Shown here: positions 36,596 to 44,888 of the stretch, piece after piece | Layout of the letters: each line of letters opens with the position of its first letter | Position numbering within the stretch: position 1 is the stretch's first letter | Source of the DNA: Methanosphaera sp. | GTDB taxonomy: Archaea > Methanobacteriota > Methanobacteria > Methanobacteriales > Methanobacteriaceae | Assembly (NCBI RefSeq): GCF_022768985.1 | Contig: NZ_JALEKL010000009.1 | Location: 310,001 to 374,000 of the forward strand | Reading direction: 5' to 3' | Length of the DNA: 64,000 nt | Notes under the pieces: generated by a model | The model's database searches: none | The model's input: only the letters and a program-made list of their open reading frames with translations | What the model was told of the DNA's origin: nothing | Translations under genes and position numbers: made by a program

Positions 36596-37225
36596 TCATT
36601 CTTTTTTTTGATCTAATATATTTTTAACACTGTTTTCTATTAATTTTAAAGCATCTTGATGTAGATGGTTTCCACACTTTTTAATAAAATTACTACTTGA
36701 TTGTATTTCATTATAAAAACTATTAATATTTTCATAATTCATAAAGTTAACTCGTGAATAATCAACCAGAAAATCAAGTATTTTATATGTTGCACGTGAT
36801 AGAACAGGAAGATCATTACCACTATAAACAACACCCAATATTTTACAAACAATATTTGAAACATGAGTTTTTGAATATGAATCTGAAATATCAGCACCAT
36901 CAACACTTACCACATCCACATCAAAAACAAAAGATGCACCACATAAAGTAGCAGAATTATTCATATAATCTGTATCATCAAGCATTCCAAGAAGTGCTCT
37001 TGTCATTGTATAAATATTTCCCATAAACTGAATTCTAACAAAGCCATTATCATAGATATTTAAAAGTGTTCTATTTTCAAAAAGTCTCATATGAACAAGT
37101 CCATCACTATCAAATGAAATGCCAAATGGCTTACTATTATATGACATATCACTATTTTTTGTTGTAACTATAACTTCATATAAAACATCACAATCAACAT
37201 TAAAACTACCAATTTCTATAGACAA
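36596..37225 (-). CDS. DUF447-family flavin-reductase-like protein
   Basis: 209-residue protein of the DUF447 family, whose members have an FMN-binding split-barrel fold but no settled function. Family-like stretches are YEVIVTTKNSDMSYNSKPFGISF (1-38 region), the RLFENRTLLNIYDNGFVRIQF run (about 47-67), and an alpha-helical C-terminus. The start is TTG at 37225, placed 5 bases after GGAGGA. It is convergent with the adenine deaminase homologue and divergent from guaAA. No partner is evident. Confidence 0.78.
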   Translation of the reverse strand: MSIEIGSFNVDCDVLYEVIVTTKNSDMSYNSKPFGISFDSDGLVHMRLFENRTLLNIYDNGFVRIQFMGNIYTMTRALLGMLDDTDYMNNSATLCGASFVFDVDVVSVDGADISDSYSKTHVSNIVCKILGVVYSGNDLPVLSRATYKILDFLVDYSRVNFMNYENINSFYNEIQSSSNFIKKCGNHLHQDALKLIENSVKNILDQKKE

Positions 37226-37399
37226 AAAAATCCTCCAGCCACTAATTTTTTAGATAATAATAATTAAAAATTTAAATTTTCTATATAAAATATGAAAATA
37301 TTATGATAATTATTATATTTATCTAATTATCATATAATATATTATATAAATCAAAGTAGAAAATAATAGAATATTATTTTAACTTACTTTTTTTAAAAG
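37226..37399. other. AT-rich part of the guaAA upstream region
   Basis: The first half of the 331-bp divergent spacer between the DUF447 gene and guaAA is nearly pure A/T, with many TATA-like strings around 37310-37350. These could drive both the DUF447 gene and a transcript through the hairpin region that follows. No frame is supported. Confidence 0.35.
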
Positions 37400-37525
37400 A
37401 TGATGTAAAACTAAAATACATCATAAAAAAGAATTTCATAGCAATGGAGTAACTTCTTAAATATTAGAAGATTTGCTATAAAAAAGGCGTCTTTCATTGA
37501 ACTTACGCTGAGAAAATAAGTTCAA
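37400..37525 (+). ncRNA. Candidate structured RNA or leader upstream of guaAA
   Basis: Three consecutive inverted repeats lie within 126 bases. Stem 1: ATGATGTA/TACATCAT at 37400-37424 (8 bp). Stem 2: ATAGCAA/TTGCTAT at 37438-37444 and 37473-37479, enclosing CTTCT/AGAAG at 37453-37457 and 37466-37470. Stem 3: TTGAACTTA/TAAGTTCAA at 37497-37525 (9 bp, 11-nt loop), followed by five T residues. Unlike random AT repeats, the arms contain G-C pairs. It could be a leader with an attenuator-like last hairpin, or a separate small RNA if guaAA uses the TATA-like string at about 37528-37535. No known riboswitch consensus was matched beyond a CTGAGA in the last loop. Confidence 0.45.
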
Positions 37526-37556
37526 ATTTTTATATGGAAATTTATGGGAATTTATC

Positions 37557-38123
37557 ATGAGCATTGTTATTATTAATAATTTTGGACAATATAATCACAG
37601 AATATCAAGAACATTAACATATCTAGGTATTGAAAACAAACTTATATCAAATACAACATCAATCGATGAAATAAAAGATCTAAATCCAGAAGGAATCATC
37701 CTTGGAGGAGGACCATCTATTGAAAATATAGGTAATTGTAAGGAAATAATCCAACAAATGGATGTACCAATACTTGGTATCTGTCTTGGTCATCAGATTA
37801 TTGCAGAAGTATTTAATGGAGAAACAAAATCAGCAGAAATTGAAAGTTATGCTCAAATAGAAATTAACATCATAGAAGAATCAGAACTATTCAAGGATAT
37901 GGGAGATTCAGTTAAAGTATGGGCATCACACAAAGATGAAGTTGTAAAACTTCCAGAAAACTTCAAAATACTTGCTAACTCTGATAAATGTAGTATTGAA
38001 GCTATGAAACACAATGAAAAACCAATATATGGTATTCAATTCCACCCAGAAGTACAACATACACCACGTGGTGGAGAAATATTTGAAAACTTCTATAGAA
38101 TATGTAAAGAATATAAAAACTAG
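37557..38123 (+). CDS. guaAA: GMP synthase, glutamine amidotransferase subunit
   Basis: Class I glutaminase that supplies ammonia to the synthetase subunit for XMP to GMP conversion. 188 residues. It keeps the nucleophile motif GICLGHQ (Cys near 77) and the His-Glu pair in FHPEV near 163-165, plus GGGPS near 50. In archaea the two domains are separate genes, as here. No strong ribosome binding site precedes the ATG; GGGAA lies 9 bases upstream. The second subunit gene follows after 21 bp. A structured region upstream may regulate it. Confidence 0.95.
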   Translation: MSIVIINNFGQYNHRISRTLTYLGIENKLISNTTSIDEIKDLNPEGIILGGGPSIENIGNCKEIIQQMDVPILGICLGHQIIAEVFNGETKSAEIESYAQIEINIIEESELFKDMGDSVKVWASHKDEVVKLPENFKILANSDKCSIEAMKHNEKPIYGIQFHPEVQHTPRGGEIFENFYRICKEYKN

Positions 38124-38144
38124 AAAAGGGGTTTGTGTTAATTT

Positions 38145-39077
38145 ATGTTAATAAATGAAGAAGAATTTATAAAAAATGCAGTAGAAAAAATAAAAGAAGA
38201 AGTAAAAGATGAAAAAGTAATAATTGCACTTTCAGGTGGAGTAGACAGTTCAGTTGCATCAGTACTTGCAGCAGAAGCAATAGGAGATCAACTTGAAGCA
38301 GTATTTGTAGATCATGGACTTCTAAGAAAAGATGAAGCACAACAAGTAGAAGACACCTTCAAAGACAGAATTAAAAACTTCAAAGTAATAGAAGCACAAG
38401 ATGAATTCATAGAAGCACTCGCTGGTGTACGCGACCCTGAAAAGAAACGTGAAATCATAGGACATAAATTTATCGAAGTATTTGAACGTGAAGCTAAAAA
38501 ATCAGGAGCAACATTCCTACTTCAAGGAACAATAGCACCAGACTGGATTGAAAGTGAAGGAAACATCAAATCACACCACAACCTAACACTACCAGATGGA
38601 CTAGAACTTAAAATAATAGAACCACTACGTGAAATCTACAAAGATGAAGTACGTGCAATAGGAAGTGCACTAGGACTACCTGATGAAATAGTACACAGAC
38701 AACCATTCCCAGGACCAGGACTAGCAGTACGTGTACTAGGAGATGTAACACACGAAAAACTAGAAATCTGCCGTGAAGCAAATGCAATACTAAACAAATA
38801 CGTAGAAGAAGAAGGACTCGACAAAGACCTCTGGCAATACTTTGTAGTACTAACAGACAGCAAAGTAACAGGAGTAAAAGGAGACCAAAGAGACTTCGGA
38901 TATCTAGTTGTAATACGTATGGTACAATCATTTGATGCAATGACAGCAAACGTACCAGACATACCATGGCCATTCCTACACAAAGTATCACAAGAAATCA
39001 CAGCAAAAGTACCAGAAATCACACACGTATCACTCTCACTCAGTAACAAACCACCAAGCACAATCGAATTTGAATAG
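38145..39077 (+). CDS. guaAB: GMP synthase, ATP pyrophosphatase subunit
   Basis: Activates XMP with ATP and accepts ammonia from GuaAA. 310 residues with the PP-loop LSGGVDSSV (about 29-37), the substrate loop [29 protein letters not shown] (about 188-203), and the C-terminal [11 protein letters not shown] that closes on GMP. AAAGGGG lies 13 bases before the ATG. From about 38400 the codons are strongly A-ending with CTA, ACA and ATA favoured, unlike the T-ending codons of many neighbours. Cotranscribed with guaAA. Confidence 0.95.
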   Translation: MLINEEEFIKNAVEKIKEEVKDEKVIIALSGGVDSSVASVLAAEAIGDQLEAVFVDHGLLRKDEAQQVEDTFKDRIKNFKVIEAQDEFIEALAGVRDPEKKREIIGHKFIEVFEREAKKSGATFLLQGTIAPDWIESEGNIKSHHNLTLPDGLELKIIEPLREIYKDEVRAIGSALGLPDEIVHRQPFPGPGLAVRVLGDVTHEKLEICREANAILNKYVEEEGLDKDLWQYFVVLTDSKVTGVKGDQRDFGYLVVIRMVQSFDAMTANVPDIPWPFLHKVSQEITAKVPEITHVSLSLSNKPPSTIEFE

Positions 39078-39189
39078 ACACAATACTATTCAAAACCATA
39101 TTTTATTTTTTTTAGAAAGAAAATACTCTCCACCAATAAGAAATTTACTAATTTTATAAAAATAATTAAAAAAAGAAAATAAATGAAGA

Positions 39190-39807
39190 TTATACATAGT
39201 ATAATACACTATTCTTATCACCATCTCCACCCCATTCAAGAGTGTTGAAATCTTCATCAATTTTAAGGTCAACCAGTGTTTTATTTAAGTCTGGATGTTT
39301 TTCAAGGAAGTTTATTGCATCAGTCTTCTTCTGATTTGATTGTTTTACAAGTTCATCAACCTGAATACTTGAAGAATTTTTCTGACTATTTAAATTAGAC
39401 AGACTCATTTCACCTTTTTTATATTTTTGATATGCATGCATATATGGGATATATGCCTCTTCATATCTTTTTTCAACTGTTAATCTATCAATTTGAATTT
39501 CAAGATATTGTCGGTATGTTTCATTTCGTGTACTATTTTTAAATTCTTCAAGTACTTTTATTTCATCAGTTGTATTTTTTATCTCCTCTTCTGTTGATGT
39601 AATATCATCTTCTACTTTAATTGTTCCTTTATCCCATTTTTTAACATGAGCAATGTCTGATATATTTTCAATAGTACTTGCAAGTTGTATTGTCTGGTTA
39701 AATTGTTTACGATCCTGTTCATCAAGATAACTACTTGTAGCATAAATTATACCTGCAGCAAGTATTACAACTATTACTACTCCTATTGCTAGTTTCTTTT
39801 TGTTCAT
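39190..39807 (-). CDS. Membrane-anchored coiled-coil protein, copy 1
   Basis: 205 residues. An N-terminal positively charged stretch is followed by one membrane segment (about 6-26, LAIGVVIVVILAAGIIYAT), and the rest is hydrophilic, Lys/Glu/Gln-rich and probably coiled coil, facing outward. No family recognised. It is a clear paralogue of the gene at 39890-40510: matching N-terminus, DEQDRKQFNQTIQLAS, NETYRQYL.IQIDRLT and FLEKHPDLNKTLVDLK. It has no ribosome binding site; a TATA-like TTTAAATA lies about 20 bases before the ATG, so the message may be leaderless. Function unknown. Confidence 0.7.
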   Translation of the reverse strand: MNKKKLAIGVVIVVILAAGIIYATSSYLDEQDRKQFNQTIQLASTIENISDIAHVKKWDKGTIKVEDDITSTEEEIKNTTDEIKVLEEFKNSTRNETYRQYLEIQIDRLTVEKRYEEAYIPYMHAYQKYKKGEMSLSNLNSQKNSSSIQVDELVKQSNQKKTDAINFLEKHPDLNKTLVDLKIDEDFNTLEWGGDGDKNSVLYYV

Positions 39808-39889
39808 AGTGTTATTTCTATTTAAATATGTTAATAAATTAGTAACTAAGCTAAATAATTAAAAAATAATAAAAAAAAAGAAGTGGTAA

Positions 39890-40510
39890 TTAAGGTATTA
39901 GTTGTATACTATGGTTTTTATCTCCTGTTCCGCCCCATTCTTGGGTATTGAAGTCTTCATCAACTTTTAGATCAACTAGTGTTTTATTTAAGTCTGGATG
40001 TTTTTCAAGGAAAGTTATTGCTTCAGTTTTCTTCTGATCTGTTTGTTTGCTTACTTCATCTTGTTGTGTTTTTGATGAATTTTGACAATGTCTATATACA
40101 GATAGGCTTATTTCATTGTTTCTATATCTTTTATATGCTTTTGTATCTTCTAAACTTAGTTCATGAAATCTTTTCTCAGATGTTAATCTATCTATTTGAA
40201 TTTGAAGATATTGCCTGTATGTTTCATTTCGTGTTTTATTTTTAAATTCTTCCATTACATTAATTTCATTTGTCATATTTTTCAGATGATCTTCAGTTGT
40301 TGTAATATCATCATCTATTTTAATTATTCCTTTATCACACATTCTAACATAGTTGATGTCTGATATGTTTTCCATTGTACTTGCAAGTTGTATTGTCTGG
40401 TTGAATTGTTTTCTATCCTGTTCATCCAGGTAATTATTTGTTGCATATATTATACCAGCTGCAAGTATTACAACTATTACTACTGTTATTGCTAGTTTCT
40501 TTTTGTTCAT
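39890..40510 (-). CDS. Membrane-anchored coiled-coil protein, copy 2
   Basis: 206-residue paralogue of the adjacent gene, with the same single N-terminal membrane segment and a long hydrophilic helical domain. Identity is highest at the two ends; the middle has diverged (for example YRNNEISLSVYRHCQNSS versus YKKGEMSLSNLNSQKNSS). About 40 bases upstream of the ATG also match the first copy, so the duplication included the promoter region. No ribosome binding site. It is divergent from the DUF815 ATPase gene by 67 bp, which may share control. Function unknown. Confidence 0.7.
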   Translation of the reverse strand: MNKKKLAITVVIVVILAAGIIYATNNYLDEQDRKQFNQTIQLASTMENISDINYVRMCDKGIIKIDDDITTTEDHLKNMTNEINVMEEFKNKTRNETYRQYLQIQIDRLTSEKRFHELSLEDTKAYKRYRNNEISLSVYRHCQNSSKTQQDEVSKQTDQKKTEAITFLEKHPDLNKTLVDLKVDEDFNTQEWGGTGDKNHSIQLIP

Positions 40511-40577
40511 GTTGTTATTTTTATTTGAGTATGTTAATAAATTATTAATTAGAAATGTATTAATTAAGTGATATATT

Positions 40578-41891
40578 ATGTATAGATTGGTTTCAAGATT
40601 GATTTTATATAAAGATGAAGATAGTATTTTATTTAATTTAGCTAAGATTTTCAGAAAGTATGATTTAAGTAAGAAGGATTTTGATATTCGTTATGAAACT
40701 ATTAGCCAGATTAATAGTGAAGTTGGACGTATTGTTGAACTTGCATCAAAGTATGGTTTTAGTGGGGATTTATGGCATGATTATCTTATTTATCTTCTTT
40801 TAAGTTCAGAGAACAGTCTTTGTGTTATGTTTGAAAGATGTGAATCTGGTGAGAATTTAACTATTGATGAGTTTATGAGAAATGATCTTGAAGTTATTGT
40901 TGAGCTTATGAATTATGATTTTTCAGCAATTGAAGATGAACTTGGTATTAATAGTTTTAGTATGATTCGTAACTTTACACAGAGTAGTAGTTTTGATTAT
41001 TCAAATCATAATGCAAGTGGTCTTATCTGTGATGTTTGCAGTAAGGTTAAAGCTGGTTGTAGTGTTGATGAGTTATATAGTGTTATTCGTAATTTCTATC
41101 ATAAGTATGGTGTTGGTATTTATGGTTTAAATAAGGCATTTAAGTTGTCACATAGTAATGGTGATGATTTTAGTATTGTTCCTATTACATCCTTTGATGA
41201 TAGTATTTCTCTTGATGATCTTCTTGGATATGAATACCAAAAAGGTGCTTTAGTTGATAATACTGAGGCTTTTATTCGTGGTTGTAAGGCTAATAATGTT
41301 CTTTTATATGGTGATGCTGGTACTGGTAAATCTACTAGTATTAAGGCTATTTTAAATAAGTATTATGATGATGGTCTTAGGATTATTGAAGTTTATAAGC
41401 ATGAAACTAAGTATCTTTCAAGGATTATTTCAGAGATTAAGGATCGTAATTATTTCTTTATTCTTTACATGGATGATTTATCATTTGAGGAATCTGAGAG
41501 TGATTATAAGTATCTTAAGGCTTTAATTGAAGGTGGTCTTGAAATTACTCCTGATAATATTCTTATTTATGCTACATCTAATAGGCGTCATCTAGTCAGA
41601 GAAACTTGGAATGAACGTAGTGATACATCTGCTGAGACTGATTTGTATCATTCAGATACTGTACGGGAGAAGCTTTCTCTTGTTGATAGGTTTGGTATTA
41701 CTATTGGTTATTATAAGCCTACATTTAATGAGTATGTTGATATTGTAATTAGTTTAGCTCGCAGATATCCTGAAATTACTTTAACTGATGAGGAGTTAGA
41801 AAGTGAGGCTAAGATTTGGATTAGAACTCATGGTCATCCTTCTGGTCGTACTGCTGAGCAGCTAGTTTATTACTTGCTTGGTAAGTGTTAG
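40578..41891 (+). CDS. DUF815-family AAA+ ATPase
   Basis: 437-residue ATPase of the DUF815 family, best known from Firmicutes and not characterised. An N-terminal helical region of about 200 residues precedes the family core: LDDLLGYEYQKGALVDNTEAFI, Walker A GDAGTGKST (245-253), Walker B FILYMDDLSFEE, the hallmark YATSNRRHLVRE, and EKLSLVDRFG. The C-terminus includes GHPSGRTAEQLV. Codons are strongly T-ending (GTT, GGT, GAT, ATT), unlike many neighbours with A-ending codons, which fits transfer or a different expression class. Only a GTGAT-like site precedes the ATG. The divergent tandem membrane proteins may be partners. Confidence 0.85.
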   Translation: MYRLVSRLILYKDEDSILFNLAKIFRKYDLSKKDFDIRYETISQINSEVGRIVELASKYGFSGDLWHDYLIYLLLSSENSLCVMFERCESGENLTIDEFMRNDLEVIVELMNYDFSAIEDELGINSFSMIRNFTQSSSFDYSNHNASGLICDVCSKVKAGCSVDELYSVIRNFYHKYGVGIYGLNKAFKLSHSNGDDFSIVPITSFDDSISLDDLLGYEYQKGALVDNTEAFIRGCKANNVLLYGDAGTGKSTSIKAILNKYYDDGLRIIEVYKHETKYLSRIISEIKDRNYFFILYMDDLSFEESESDYKYLKALIEGGLEITPDNILIYATSNRRHLVRETWNERSDTSAETDLYHSDTVREKLSLVDRFGITIGYYKPTFNEYVDIVISLARRYPEITLTDEELESEAKIWIRTHGHPSGRTAEQLVYYLLGKC

Positions 41892-42102
41892 TTGAATTAT
41901 TTTTCAATTAAAAAGTGTTATTAAATTTATTTGAATTTTTATTTCAAATATTTTTTAGTAACTTTTTTGTGATTTTTGTTGAATTTAGCTAATTTTTAGA
42001 GAAATCCATATGATATTATCCTAATAATTAGTTAAATTTATTTTATTTTTTTTTAAATTATTTTTTATTTTTTGGTGATTTTTGGCTTAGTTTTGCAAAA
42101 CC

Positions 42103-42157
42103 TTTATATACTCAGGGGTACATATTAATAATTGTGGGAAGTTTAGGCAAACCTAAA
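42103..42157 (+). promoter_or_regulatory. Promoter-operator module 1 with DtxR-like palindrome
   Basis: TATA box TTTATATA at 42103-42110 with GCAAAACC upstream as a possible BRE. TTTAGGCAAACCTAAA at 42142-42157 is a 6-bp inverted repeat with a 4-base spacer, placed 39 bases after the TATA start, at or just after the expected transcription start. The palindrome resembles iron- or manganese-responsive DtxR/IdeR/MntR operators (TTAGG...CCTAA). Binding there would block transcription. Confidence 0.6.
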
Positions 42158-42258
42158 TTTAACACAACCATACAATATTAATTTATTGTAGATATTTAGG
42201 ACACTTAAAAAATTATATCCTATGTAATAGAAAAAAATATTTTTTTTATTATCCAACT

Positions 42259-42332
42259 TTTAGGTAAACCTAAATATTTATATACTACTAAAGTATAATA
42301 TATAATTGTAAGAAGATTTAGGTAAAACTAAA
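42259..42332 (+). promoter_or_regulatory. Promoter-operator module 2 with two DtxR-like palindromes
   Basis: TTTAGGTAAACCTAAA at 42259-42274 lies directly upstream of the TATA box TTTATATAC at 42277-42285. TTTAGGTAAAACTAAA at 42317-42332 (one mismatch) follows 40 bases after the TATA start. The stretch from TATA to operator matches module 1 (shared TTTATATACT, ATAATTGT, AAG before the operator), so the module was duplicated 174-175 bases apart. Direction is to the right. No start codon with an open frame follows. Confidence 0.6.
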
Positions 42333-42784
42333 TTTTTCTTAAAATGAGTTAAAACAAGACTATAAAAAAACCCAAAAAAAGTTAAAAAATTGGAAATTTA
42401 ACTATTACAATCCGCACATAAAAGAAATAGTTAAAGCATATTTAAAAAAATCACCTATTATTAAATAAATTTTTTTTAACTAACAACAAAAAAAAGCCTA
42501 TTATAAAATTAACTCATCACTCCTAGTTAAAATAAAAAAAACATAGTATAAACTATAAAAACACAAAAAAGAAAATAAAACCTTATAAAACTCCTAGCAT
42601 CCAGAGTTTTAAAAAATTCCCAAAAATATTTTCTTTCTTGTAATACATACTTTTTTTAATAATTTTTTTTAAAAATCACTTATTTTAAAAACATATTTTA
42701 AATAATTACTACACAAAATTATTTTTTTTAAATAAAAAAAAGAAAATATAAGAAAATTAATCCTTATTTTATTAAATTATTTAC

Positions 42785-43567
42785 TTATTCTAATTTACTA
42801 AGCTCAATATTGCGATCTAATCCAGCATTAAGAGCATCAAAAAGTGACATACCACCATCAAGTGCCTCAATTATAGCCTCTGTAACTCCACCTTTTGTTG
42901 CAGTATTTTTAATAAATTCATCTCTACCTTCAGATGGTACTAAATCATTAGCTTTTTTTGCCACATCCATAAATAATGGGAAGTTTTCAGAAAATTTCTT
43001 AATATCATCAATATTTTCATCATAATCTACTTTTGCAAATACAGCAGGAAGACAGCCTGCAATAATCATATAATTAAGATCATCTTCACATTCTACATTA
43101 AATGTATCAAAGCCAAGTAAATCAAACATACAATCTGCTATATCACATGAATTATATACACCAGCAATTGCAGATGAATCTCTTATTGTATCAGGACCTG
43201 TTGGAATTACACGAACAACATTACTTGATCCTGTTTGTTTTTTAATGTCACTAGTTTTAACTCCTGCCATAAATGATATAACAGTTGTACTATCATCTAA
43301 GTTAAATTCTCCAAGTTTTTTAAACATCTGTGGTGGAACTGAAACAATTATAATATCTGATGTATCTACAATCTTTGAATTATCAGCAATATTATCAACA
43401 AGCTCATTATCATAAAGATCACTAAATGTAAATATAGAACCATTATATGAAAGTTTTAAATTATCAGTTGGAAATCCAATATCTCTTAACTTTAATGCTA
43501 AAGCCTGACCAATATGTCCTGCTCCAATAATACCAATATTATATTTAAAAAAGTCCTCACTAATCAT
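42785..43567 (-). CDS. Pyrroline-5-carboxylate reductase-like protein
   Basis: 260-residue ProC-family protein, which would reduce pyrroline-5-carboxylate to proline with NAD(P)H. It has the N-terminal Rossmann motif IGIIGAGHIGQALALKL, SVPPQMFKKL (about 75-84), VVRVIPTGPDTI (about 117-128; the family usually reads RxMPNTP), and the C-terminal TKGGVTEAIIEAL. The VIPTGP variation and overall divergence leave room for a related reductase role, so no symbol is assigned. No ribosome binding site was seen. It is divergent from nreA. Confidence 0.78.
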   Translation of the reverse strand: MISEDFFKYNIGIIGAGHIGQALALKLRDIGFPTDNLKLSYNGSIFTFSDLYDNELVDNIADNSKIVDTSDIIIVSVPPQMFKKLGEFNLDDSTTVISFMAGVKTSDIKKQTGSSNVVRVIPTGPDTIRDSSAIAGVYNSCDIADCMFDLLGFDTFNVECEDDLNYMIIAGCLPAVFAKVDYDENIDDIKKFSENFPLFMDVAKKANDLVPSEGRDEFIKNTATKGGVTEAIIEALDGGMSLFDALNAGLDRNIELSKLE

Positions 43568-43694
43568 AATAGATATTCTATAGTTGATAATATAAAAATT
43601 CTATAACTAAAACATACAAATATAATATAACCTAAAAAAGAAAAAAAGGAAAAGTTGAATGAATAAAAATTAAAAAGAGGAGGAATAAAATCTT

Positions 43695-44864
43695 ATGGCA
43701 ATGATGAAATCAAAATATGCATATCTTAAAGAAATAACAAAACAACTCTACAACATGAAAACAGCAGAAGTATCAACAGAACTTGAAGGAACAACACCAC
43801 CATCAGTATTTATTGGAAGCTACAACTACCCCAAGGTATATGCAGGACCTCTTCTTACATCAGAGACTAACTCTGAAATTATGGATCAGCCAGAATCATG
43901 GATAAATAATCATTCAACACAAAAACAGATAATAGACTATCGTCTTAACCTTGTACGTGGAAAACAAACAATAGGAATCTATGACCTGGAAAATAACTAC
44001 ATTGAAAAACTACAAGAAGTATCAATGGCATCAAGATCAATACTAAGTGAGGCAGAATTTAATAAAAAACCACAAGGAATGATGATAGGACGTGAAGAAT
44101 CACCACATGGACCAAGTGGAACACTAAAGAAATTTGATATTGAAAATGTAAAATGGGATCATCAACTAGAAAAAACATACTATGATACAGATCTTAAAGC
44201 AGCAGATGCAGTAGATATACTACATAAAAAAGACATACCATTTTCACAGATACAAAAAGCATTTTCTGTAGGATCAATGGGTGAAGCTAAAAATAGAAAA
44301 CTTGTACCAACCAGGTGGTCAATAACAGCAGTAGATACTACAATTGCAAATAAACTACTTGAGGATGTAAAATACTATCCTACAATTGACACCTATCATG
44401 TCTATGAATATGAAAGTCTTGGAAACTACTATGCAATAGTTGAAATACCAACACCATGGCAGTTTGAGGCAATGGAAGCATTTATCAACTATAAAGGTCA
44501 AAAGTCAATGATCTTCACAGACTATGAAAATAACAAGGGAAAGAAGGGATATTCAAGACTTGGTGGAGGATACTATGCTGCTAAAATGGCAGTAACAGAA
44601 CAACTCTACAATGATAAAAAACAGGCAGGAGTATTTGTTTTCAGAGAAGCTGATGAAACATACATACCACTTGGTGTATTTAATATGCGTGAAAATATAC
44701 GATATGCATTACGTCAAAAACCACATGAATTTGAAACATTAACAAAGGCACTAGAATATGTAGATAGTCGTCTTAAACTTACAGTTGATGAATTCAGAGC
44801 AGCTGGTGATCTTCTTGATGATACAGTAAAACAAAGACAAACAACACTAGATCAATTCTTCTAG
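43695..44864 (+). CDS. nreA: Archaeal DNA repair protein NreA with PIP box
   Basis: Nre-family protein implicated in archaeal DNA repair together with the sliding clamp. The 389 residues carry the family signatures PPSVFIGSYNYPKVYAGPL (about 34-52), the GREESPHGPSG region, VPTRWSITAVD (about 204-214) and SRLGGGYYAAK. They finish in QTTLDQFF (382-389), a textbook PCNA-interacting motif. There is no N-terminal zinc finger, which places it with NreA rather than NreB. AAGAGGAGG precedes the ATG. The PLP-dependent enzyme gene follows 24 bp after the stop, probably in the same message. Confidence 0.9.
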   Translation: MAMMKSKYAYLKEITKQLYNMKTAEVSTELEGTTPPSVFIGSYNYPKVYAGPLLTSETNSEIMDQPESWINNHSTQKQIIDYRLNLVRGKQTIGIYDLENNYIEKLQEVSMASRSILSEAEFNKKPQGMMIGREESPHGPSGTLKKFDIENVKWDHQLEKTYYDTDLKAADAVDILHKKDIPFSQIQKAFSVGSMGEAKNRKLVPTRWSITAVDTTIANKLLEDVKYYPTIDTYHVYEYESLGNYYAIVEIPTPWQFEAMEAFINYKGQKSMIFTDYENNKGKKGYSRLGGGYYAAKMAVTEQLYNDKKQAGVFVFREADETYIPLGVFNMRENIRYALRQKPHEFETLTKALEYVDSRLKLTVDEFRAAGDLLDDTVKQRQTTLDQFF

Positions 44865-44888
44865 GAAAAATATTTGGAGGCTATTAAA

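Larger units (their letters stand above)
41892..42784. other. 893-bp convergent gap with promoters and operators but no clear gene
   Basis: The flanking DUF815 gene (+) and proC-like gene (-) converge, so only terminators are expected. Instead the middle holds two TATA boxes and three TTTAGG-N4-CCTAAA-type sites (listed separately). Oligo-T runs at about 42240-42248 and 42470-42478 could end transcripts of roughly 110 and 170 nt. A 42-codon frame without a start codon (42343-42468) lies in the second interval. The right part (42480-42784) is AT-rich and featureless. Confidence 0.6.

Noticed and set aside
37506-37516. CTGAGA in the third hairpin loop upstream of guaAA as a TPP riboswitch
   Set aside because: CTGAGA is part of the THI-box consensus, but the other conserved TPP elements are absent and the gene is not thiamine-related.
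37401-37516. C/D-box sRNA upstream of guaAA
   Set aside because: A TGATGT string and a CTGA exist but are about 110 bases apart and the box C sequence is imperfect; archaeal C/D sRNAs are about 50-70 nt.
42195-42209. A fourth DtxR-like site (TTTAGG then CTTAAA)
   Set aside because: Right half matches poorly and the spacer is 3 rather than 4 bases, so it is not counted with the other three.
41892-42784. tRNA or rRNA gene in the convergent gap
   Set aside because: No GC-rich cloverleaf or T-loop consensus is visible; the gap is A/T-rich apart from the palindromes.
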